Assembly (NCBI GenBank): GCA_016933275.1
Contig: JAFGBI010000044.1
Location: forward strand, 1 to 49,420
Source: Polyangiaceae bacterium
Lineage (GTDB): Bacteria > Myxococcota_A > Polyangia > Polyangiales > Polyangiaceae
Reading direction: 5' to 3'
DNA length: 49,420 bases
A model generated the notes under the pieces. It worked only from the letters and a program-made list of their open reading frames with translations, made no database searches and was not told the origin of the DNA. Shown here one piece after another: positions 44,617 to 49,420 of the stretch (position 1 is the first letter of the stretch; every line of letters begins with the position of its first letter). The position numbers and the translations under genes are program-made.

Positions 44617-46101
44617 ATGCAGATGCAGCTCGCCGTGAGCGATGTCATCCGCGCCGAGGCCGATGTCCTCGTCGTTCCCGTCACCGAGGGTGCGCTCGGC
44701 AGGCAACGGTTCTTCGCGAGCATCGACGCAGCCCTCGGGGGCACCTTGACTCGACTCGCCGAGGCCCAGGAGTTCCAGGGAAAGGCTGAGCAGACCCTGG
44801 AGCTCGCGACGCTCGGTCGCCTCCCGGCGGTGCGGGTGGTTCTGGTGGGGTTGGGATCTCGCCGCGGCCACGACGCCGCCACCCTGCGCACGTTCGCGGC
44901 CGTTGCGGCCCGTTCGGCCAACGGGCTTCGGGTTCGTTCGATGGTGCTCGGACTGCCCGACAAGACCGCCGGGAGCGAGCTGCGCCACGTTGCGGAGGGG
45001 CTCGTGCTCGGGGCGTACCGCTTCACCAAGTACCTCACTGGGGACCGGGCGCCGAAGCAGACGCTGGAGCGTGTGGACATCTTGCGGCCGGCGGGCAAGG
45101 TGACGGCCGCCGAGCGGCGGGGGTTGGAGATTGGCATCGCTGTGGGCGAGGCGGTGTCCCTCGCGCGGGACGCGGTCAATGAGCCCGCCAACGAGCTTTC
45201 GCCTGCCGGCCTGGCAGCGCTCGCCATACGGATCGCCAAGGTTGGCAGGCTGAAGGTGATCGTCCTTGACAAGAAGGGGATCCTCGCCAAGGGCATGAAA
45301 CTCCACTACGCCGTGGGCCAGGGGAGCGTCAATGAGCCGCGGTTCATCCACATGACGTACATTCCGAAGAAGCGAGCCCGGGAGAGGCTCGTCTTCGTCG
45401 GCAAGGGACTCACCTTCGACTCAGGTGGACTTAGCATCAAACCGGCAGCGGGGATGGGCGACATGAAGACCGACATGGGCGGGGCGGCGGCCGTCCTGGG
45501 GCTGATGGCGGCGGTGGCCGCCGTTGAGCCCGCGGTCGAGGTCCATGGCATCATCGGCGCGGCCGAGAACATGCCAGACGGGGGGGCCTACCGCCCGGGT
45601 GATGTGTTCGGGTCGCTCGATGGCAAGACAGTGGAGATCGTCAACACGGACGCCGAGGGTCGGTTGGTGCTCGCTGACGCCCTCGCCTATGCCGCGCGCC
45701 TCGAGCCCGATCTGATTGTGGACGCAGCGACCCTCACCGGTGCCTGCATGGTGGCGTTGGGGAAGAGCTGCACGGGCTATTTTGCTACGGCGGATGGCAT
45801 CGCACGCCGGCTCGAGCGAGCCGCCGCCCTCGCTGGCGAGCAGATGTGGCGGCTTCCCTTGGCGGACGACCAACGTGAGCAGTTGAAGAGCGACATCGCC
45901 GATCTCAAACACACGGGTGAGCGGTGGGGTGGGGCCATCACGGCGGCACTCTTTCTACGGGAGTTCACCGCCGGACACGCCTGGATTCACTGCGACATCG
46001 CGGGCCCGGCCCTCAGCGACCGGGCGACGGGCGTGATCCCAAAGGGTGGCACTGGTCACGGGGTGTTGACCTTCCTTGCACTGGTCGAAGGCGTGAGCTG
46101 A
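44617..46101 (+). CDS. pepA: Leucyl aminopeptidase (M17 family)
   Basis: 494 residues. It is a two-metal aminopeptidase that trims N-terminal residues from peptides. The metal and active-site motifs are VGKGLTFDSGGLSIKP, MKTDMGGAAAVLG and NTDAEGRLVLADAL, followed by VDAATLTGACMVALG and a typical ending (GVLTFLALVEGVS). The N-terminal macro-like domain (~1-165) is complete. ATG 44617 begins directly at the family N-terminus. The gene is divergent from the OMP gene, and the following membrane-protein gene starts 11 bp after it. Confidence 0.96.
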   Translation: MQMQLAVSDVIRAEADVLVVPVTEGALGRQRFFASIDAALGGTLTRLAEAQEFQGKAEQTLELATLGRLPAVRVVLVGLGSRRGHDAATLRTFAAVAARSANGLRVRSMVLGLPDKTAGSELRHVAEGLVLGAYRFTKYLTGDRAPKQTLERVDILRPAGKVTAAERRGLEIGIAVGEAVSLARDAVNEPANELSPAGLAALAIRIAKVGRLKVIVLDKKGILAKGMKLHYAVGQGSVNEPRFIHMTYIPKKRARERLVFVGKGLTFDSGGLSIKPAAGMGDMKTDMGGAAAVLGLMAAVAAVEPAVEVHGIIGAAENMPDGGAYRPGDVFGSLDGKTVEIVNTDAEGRLVLADALAYAARLEPDLIVDAATLTGACMVALGKSCTGYFATADGIARRLERAAALAGEQMWRLPLADDQREQLKSDIADLKHTGERWGGAITAALFLREFTAGHAWIHCDIAGPALSDRATGVIPKGGTGHGVLTFLALVEGVS

Positions 46102-46112
46102 GCGGCAACCCC

Positions 46113-46823
46113 GTGGATCTGTCCGTCACCCCGCCACCATGGTGGTCGCGGCTCGCACCCCTCGCCAACGTGCTGGCGCCCGGGATCTACGCGTGGGGCG
46201 CGACCGTGGCGGCACCGGCCTTCGGTGGGGACGGTGGGCTTGGGTCGCGGCTGATGGCCCTGGCGGCGCTGGTCGCTCTCGTCGCGGGCGCGGCCCTGGC
46301 GTTGTGCCACCCCCCCCTCGGTCGCGGGGTCGGGATCGCTGGGTTCGCCCTGCTCTCCCTGCTCACGTGGGTCATGGTTCGGGACAGCCTGGCCGTGGAT
46401 CGGATCGACCCGGTACGGGGCTGTCTGGGTGGTCTGGGCTGGATGCTCACGGCCATTGGTTGGGGTGGGCTCCGCACCGAGGAGTCGGCACCCGAAGAGC
46501 AGGACATGGCGGTTTCGCCTCTCGAGCCTCGGAAGCGGCTCGCTGCCAGCACCTGGTTGGTGCTGGCCATCGCTTTTGCGGGGGCACTGGGACCGTTGGT
46601 CATGGCGTGGTCCGTGGACCGGACGGAGCATGCGCTGCTGGCACAGACGGTCGCGGTGTTGGCTGCCATCGGGATGGCAACGGCGGGCGGCCTCGTTGCG
46701 GTCGATCGCCTGTCGATCCGAGTTCCGGTGGAGTCCGGTGCCCGGCTCCGCCACGCCAGGCTACCGCTGGCGCTGCTGATCTTCGGATTGGGTGGCGGGT
46801 TGCTGTGGAGCCTGTTCACGTAG
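46113..46823 (+). CDS. Hypothetical inner-membrane protein
   Basis: 236 residues from GTG 46113. About seven hydrophobic segments are visible, including LMALAALVALVAGAALALCH, GIAGFALLSLLTWVMV, WLVLAIAFAGALGPLVMAW and LPLALLIFGLGGGLLWSLF. There is a short charged loop (EESAPEEQDM) in the middle. No known family. It starts 11 bp after pepA, so it is probably co-transcribed with it. Confidence 0.65.
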   Translation: MDLSVTPPPWWSRLAPLANVLAPGIYAWGATVAAPAFGGDGGLGSRLMALAALVALVAGAALALCHPPLGRGVGIAGFALLSLLTWVMVRDSLAVDRIDPVRGCLGGLGWMLTAIGWGGLRTEESAPEEQDMAVSPLEPRKRLAASTWLVLAIAFAGALGPLVMAWSVDRTEHALLAQTVAVLAAIGMATAGGLVAVDRLSIRVPVESGARLRHARLPLALLIFGLGGGLLWSLFT

Positions 46824-46859
46824 AAGATCCGAGGGCCATTCCTGACTCCGCGGGCCACC

Positions 46860-47042
46860 ATGAGTCGCGCGCTCGACATCGCTGCCCTCCTTTCGCTGCT
46901 TGGAGCGGGCGCTGCCTTCGCGGCTGGAGTGCAAGCCCTTGGTGTTCGGCACGACCTCGTCGCGCTCTATTGGTTCGGGGTGGGTGCGGTCGCGCTTCGG
47001 TCTGCGGTTGAGCTCTTGCGACCCCGAGGGGGAGGACGGTGA
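46860..47042 (+). CDS. Small two-helix membrane protein
   Basis: 60 residues. Two hydrophobic segments (ALDIAALLSLLGAGAAFAAGV and LVALYWFGVGAVALRSAV) are followed by a short Arg/Gly tail. Its TGA stop shares a base with the next ATG (TGATG at 47040-47044), which supports it as a real, translated gene. Such small proteins often assist a neighbouring membrane system; its role is unknown. Confidence 0.7.
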   Translation: MSRALDIAALLSLLGAGAAFAAGVQALGVRHDLVALYWFGVGAVALRSAVELLRPRGGGR

Positions 47043-47971
47043 TGACTGGCGGCGGTGCGAGGCGCAGCAGATGGCTGTTCCCGTCGGTGTTGGCCATTGG
47101 TCTGGCCGGCTGCACCAGATCGACATCCGATGGCCCGATCTCCCAATCAAGGGAAGCCGAGCTCGGCGGAGGCATCCTGGCCCGAGTCGGCGACAGCCCG
47201 GTGTTTGCGTCCACCGTCGCCTCAGTCATGTCCGCCCAGGGTGTCACCTCCGAGGAGGCGCTCGAGCGAGTGGTGCGCGACGCTCTTTTCTCCGCGCACG
47301 CTCGGGCGCAGCCACCACTTCGCGATCGGGCTCGTGGTGTCGAGCAAGCGATGCTCGCGCGAGTCCTGTTGGAGCAGTTTCGCCGGGAGGCGGAGGCACG
47401 ACCCGTGACCGACGACGACATTCGGGCGGCGATGGCAGAGCGCTTCCTGGAGTTCGACCGGCCGCCGATGGTCAAGGTCATTCACGCTGTGGTTCGGTTC
47501 ACCGCCCCCGGGGACGAACCCCGCGCGCGCACCGTCGCCGATGCCATTCGGCGCGCCGTGGTGGACGTGAAGGACGAGGCGGCGTTTCGCAGCGCGGCGT
47601 CGGCAGTTCCGAACGACGGTTTCGAGGTGGCGATCGAGGCCCTTGCGCCGCTGGCTGCGGACGGGCGAGTCGCGCCGGGCAGGGGAATGGTCGAGCCGTT
47701 CGCCCGTGCCGCGCACGCGATCGCGAGCATCGGAGGGACCAGCCCCGTGACCCGAACCAAGTACGGCCTGCACGTGATTCGACTGATCGAGCGGCAACCA
47801 GCTCTGTTCGTTCCGGTCGCCGAGGCGCGACCCCGTCTCGAGGCGTCGGTGCGGACCGCACGTCTCCGGGAGGCGTACGACGGGCTCGTTCGCGGGCTGG
47901 CTGCCCGGGAGCCCTCCACGATCGATCCCGCCTCGGGCGAGCTCATGGGTCTCATCGATCTCGAGCTATGA
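47042..47971 (+). CDS. PpiC/SurA-type peptidyl-prolyl isomerase-like lipoprotein
   Basis: 309 residues from ATG 47042 in a TGATG overlap. A signal sequence (WLFPSVLAIGLAGC) gives a good lipobox. The N-terminal helical region (ILARVGDSPVFASTVASVM) and ALERVVRDALFS resemble the SurA/PrsA chaperone part. The PpiC-like domain covers VIHAVVRF to KYGLHVIRLIERQPA. It has the parvulin ending (GTSPVTRTKYGLHVIRL), although the catalytic-site residues are hard to place. Likely an envelope folding factor for outer-membrane proteins. Confidence 0.82.
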   Translation: MTGGGARRSRWLFPSVLAIGLAGCTRSTSDGPISQSREAELGGGILARVGDSPVFASTVASVMSAQGVTSEEALERVVRDALFSAHARAQPPLRDRARGVEQAMLARVLLEQFRREAEARPVTDDDIRAAMAERFLEFDRPPMVKVIHAVVRFTAPGDEPRARTVADAIRRAVVDVKDEAAFRSAASAVPNDGFEVAIEALAPLAADGRVAPGRGMVEPFARAAHAIASIGGTSPVTRTKYGLHVIRLIERQPALFVPVAEARPRLEASVRTARLREAYDGLVRGLAAREPSTIDPASGELMGLIDLEL

Positions 47972-47978
47972 GGCGCCG

Positions 47979-48629
47979 GTGAGCGGTCGGTCTCGCAGCG
48001 ACATCCCACGTGACCAAGCGCTAACCGCGTTCGGCGTGACGCTCCGGCGATTCTGTGACGCTAGCGGGGCGTTCGGCGCTGCGCTGGTCGATGCGCAGGG
48101 GGAGTCAGTGGACTATGCGGGCCGAGTGGACCCGTACGACATCCGGGTTAGCGCGGCAGAGTGGAGGTTGGTGCTCGACCTCGCGCTCGCCTGCCGTTCG
48201 CTCAATTGGTCAGAGACGACCGAACTCATCGTTCGGGGTCCCGTTGCGAGCTATGCGGCGATACCCCTGACGGAGGGGTACGCCCTCGTGGCGGTGCTCC
48301 CCCCGCGGTCCTTCCACGTCTCGCCGCGGGCGGTGGCGGAGGCGGTGCGCGAGATCTCAGTCGAGGCTGGTTTGGCGATACCCCGAGCGTGGAGCGACGC
48401 GCGTTGGACTCGCGTGGAGGTCGACGCGGGCCCGTTGCCCGGCCACCGCCCCAAGGCGATCTGGCGAGAAGGGCGATGGCATCCCTTCGAGATCCTCGGC
48501 CGATATGCACCTGAAGCCCTTGGCCACCGCGAGTCGGGTTTTCGCGGGCGGCTGGACTGTGGGACCGACCTTACCTTGGTCCGGGAGCCAGGTGGGACCT
48601 GGTACGCGGACGGGCTCCCGGACGTGTGA
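47979..48629 (+). CDS. Hypothetical protein, roadblock-like N-terminal part
   Basis: 216 residues from GTG 47979. The first ~120 residues (FGVTLRRFCDASGAFGAALVDAQGESVDYAG, then VASYAAIPLTEGYALVAVL) have the alternating pattern of Roadblock/LC7-type domains. The remaining part (PGHRPKAIWREGRWHPFEILGRYAPEA) is uncharacterised. It is 8 bp after the parvulin-like gene and ends the operon. The fold is only suggested by pattern. Confidence 0.5.
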   Translation: MSGRSRSDIPRDQALTAFGVTLRRFCDASGAFGAALVDAQGESVDYAGRVDPYDIRVSAAEWRLVLDLALACRSLNWSETTELIVRGPVASYAAIPLTEGYALVAVLPPRSFHVSPRAVAEAVREISVEAGLAIPRAWSDARWTRVEVDAGPLPGHRPKAIWREGRWHPFEILGRYAPEALGHRESGFRGRLDCGTDLTLVREPGGTWYADGLPDV

Positions 48630-49067
48630 CGGCGTTCCCGCTGACCAACCCAAGCCATGGAATCTCCCGGGGGGTTCCCGCAAGGAGCCCGAATCGCCCC
48701 GGGTTCGAGAAAAAGCTTGCCAAGCAGGGAAGGACCGTCCATATAGACGCCCCCTCGGCGCTGCCGGGGAACTCGAGCGGGTGCCGCGCCCCGCAGTTGA
48801 TACTGCACATGATGGCAGTATTGCAAGTTCGGTGAACAGCCTGGCGCAATCCCTGGAGGGTGGCGGGCTGAAAGGCGACTCCGAGGCAACGCCCGTCACT
48901 GCTCCCGTGAGCAAACCGTCCCGACGCAGGACGAACCTCGAAAGCGAACGTTCTCCAGGGCCCGTTCCCAAAGCCAGAGCCCGCGAGCCGAGCCAAGAAG
49001 CAGCGAAAAGCTCAACCGAGCTCGACCCCGCGAGGCATCAGCACTACCACGGCACGAAAAAGTGCCG
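48630..49067. other. Leader region upstream of the rRNA operon promoter
   Basis: 438 bp with no gene recognised. It includes an inverted repeat at 48800-48821 (ATACTGC-N8-GCAGTAT). A possible upstream promoter is TTGCCA (48717) with TATAGA (48742) at a long 19-bp spacing. rRNA operons often have more than one promoter. Confidence 0.4.
49050..49067 (+). promoter_or_regulatory. Hairpin immediately upstream of the rrn promoter
   Basis: CGGCAC-GAAAAA-GTGCCG is a perfect 6-bp inverted repeat. Its right arm ends at the base before the -35 hexamer. It could be a factor-binding dyad for rRNA control. Confidence 0.4.
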
Positions 49068-49096
49068 TTGACAAGCCGACCCGGAACCACTAACCT
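49068..49096 (+). promoter_or_regulatory. rRNA operon promoter
   Basis: TTGACA (49068-49073), a 17-bp spacer, and TAACCT (49091-49096). Transcription would start near 49103, about 200 bp upstream of mature 16S. The -35 box is perfect and the spacing ideal. Confidence 0.65.
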
Positions 49097-49110
49097 CGTC
49101 GGCCCACCTC

Positions 49111-49125
49111 GGGAGCGAAGCTCCC
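49111..49125 (+). other. First leader hairpin of pre-16S RNA
   Basis: GGGAGC-GAA-GCTCCC, a 6-bp stem with a 3-nt loop just after the predicted transcription start. Confidence 0.4.
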
Positions 49126-49151
49126 CTCGGTCCTTGAAAACTGAGTCCCAT

Positions 49152-49173
49152 GACCGCAAAAGAACTTGCGGTC
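49152..49173 (+). other. Second leader hairpin of pre-16S RNA
   Basis: GACCGCAA-AAGAAC-TTGCGGTC, a perfect 8-bp stem with a 6-nt loop in the rRNA leader; could take part in antitermination or processing. Confidence 0.45.
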
Positions 49174-49304
49174 CCCGCACGTTGCCGCGCCTTGCCGCCC
49201 ACCCGGGGGGCAAGCAACACGGAACGTTGCAAAAGCGAAAAACATGGCGGCGCGGCGGCCGTCCGGGCAACCGGAATGTCTGTCGATGTCAGCCGACAGG
49301 ATTT

Positions 49305-49420
49305 AAACTGGAGAGTTTGATCCTGGCTCAGAACGAACGTTAGCGGCGCGCCTAACACATGCAAGTCGCACGAGAAAGGGCTTCGGCCCCGGTAAAGTGG
49401 CGCACGGGTGAGTAACACGT
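49305..49420 (+). rRNA. 16S ribosomal RNA, 5' end (cut by window edge)
   Basis: Begins AAACTGGAGAGTTTGATCC, the conserved 16S 5' end, followed by TGGCTCAGAACGAACG, AACACATGCAAGTCG and the conserved CGGGTGAGTAACACGT at the window end. About 116 bases are present. The GAGAAAG helix near 49374 and the AACGAACG start are compatible with Myxococcota or other former Deltaproteobacteria. Confidence 0.97.

Overview
This is a high-GC bacterial window with long, densely packed genes. At its right edge it holds the first ~116 bases of a 16S rRNA gene. The 16S 5' sequence, the many small lipoproteins, the MoxR/VWA cluster, the HrcA/CIRCE-controlled groESL operon and the tandem-rich tails all suggest a Myxococcota (former deltaproteobacterial) chromosome, probably an uncultured lineage. 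This placement is an inference from gene content and the short 16S piece. No tRNA gene, CRISPR array, transposase or phage gene was seen.

Layout. 0.3-4.3 kb (minus strand): a lysine-catabolism pair (saccharopine/lysine-6-dehydrogenase family enzyme plus aldehyde dehydrogenase) behind a PleD-like receiver-GGDEF protein. 4.5-7.1 kb: an orphan GspC-like PDZ protein, then convergently a response regulator with a histone-H1-like Lys/Ala/Pro tail. 7.6-16.3 kb: a MoxR-type cluster (coiled-coil membrane protein, MoxR ATPase, DUF58 protein, BatA-like VWA protein, large VWA/GATase-like/VWA protein). 16.4-20.8 kb: a MacAB-type exporter (ATPase, FtsX-family permease, HlyD-family adaptor). 21-24.4 kb: a small lipoprotein, an RlmD-like methyltransferase fused to an RluA-type pseudouridine synthase, a second lipoprotein and an HNH endonuclease. 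24.7-27.7 kb: a cytochrome-c-peroxidase relative that has lost both haem regions, translationally coupled to a homocysteine methyltransferase homologue without its zinc cysteines, then glutamate-cysteine ligase. 27.7-31.6 kb: mannose-6-phosphate isomerase (minus), then groES-groEL behind a sigma70-type promoter and a CIRCE operator. 32-39.4 kb: lipoproteins, an MBOAT acyltransferase operon, a polysaccharide deacetylase, a TPR protein and a receiver-like protein. 39.7-44.4 kb: a double-domain radical SAM protein, ferredoxin-NADP reductase and a repeat-rich outer-membrane protein. 44.6-48.6 kb: leucyl aminopeptidase, small membrane proteins, a parvulin-like lipoprotein and an unknown protein. 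48.7-49.4 kb: leader and promoter of an rRNA operon.

The most striking non-coding content is three families of dispersed intergenic repeats, called A, B and C here. A is about 68-118 bp with inverted ends and, in two copies, a long central hairpin. B is about 40 bp with a 9-bp hairpin core. C is about 150-170 bp with a TCAGCGG-type heptad core. A and B are adjacent in two places. At the left edge a C copy lies between an A and a B, as if elements were nested. One B copy supplies the stop codon and last residues of the radical SAM gene. The best candidates for new biology are these repeats, the H1-tailed response regulator, the methyltransferase/pseudouridine synthase fusion with no ordinary start codon, and the pair of coupled genes whose cofactor-binding residues have been lost.
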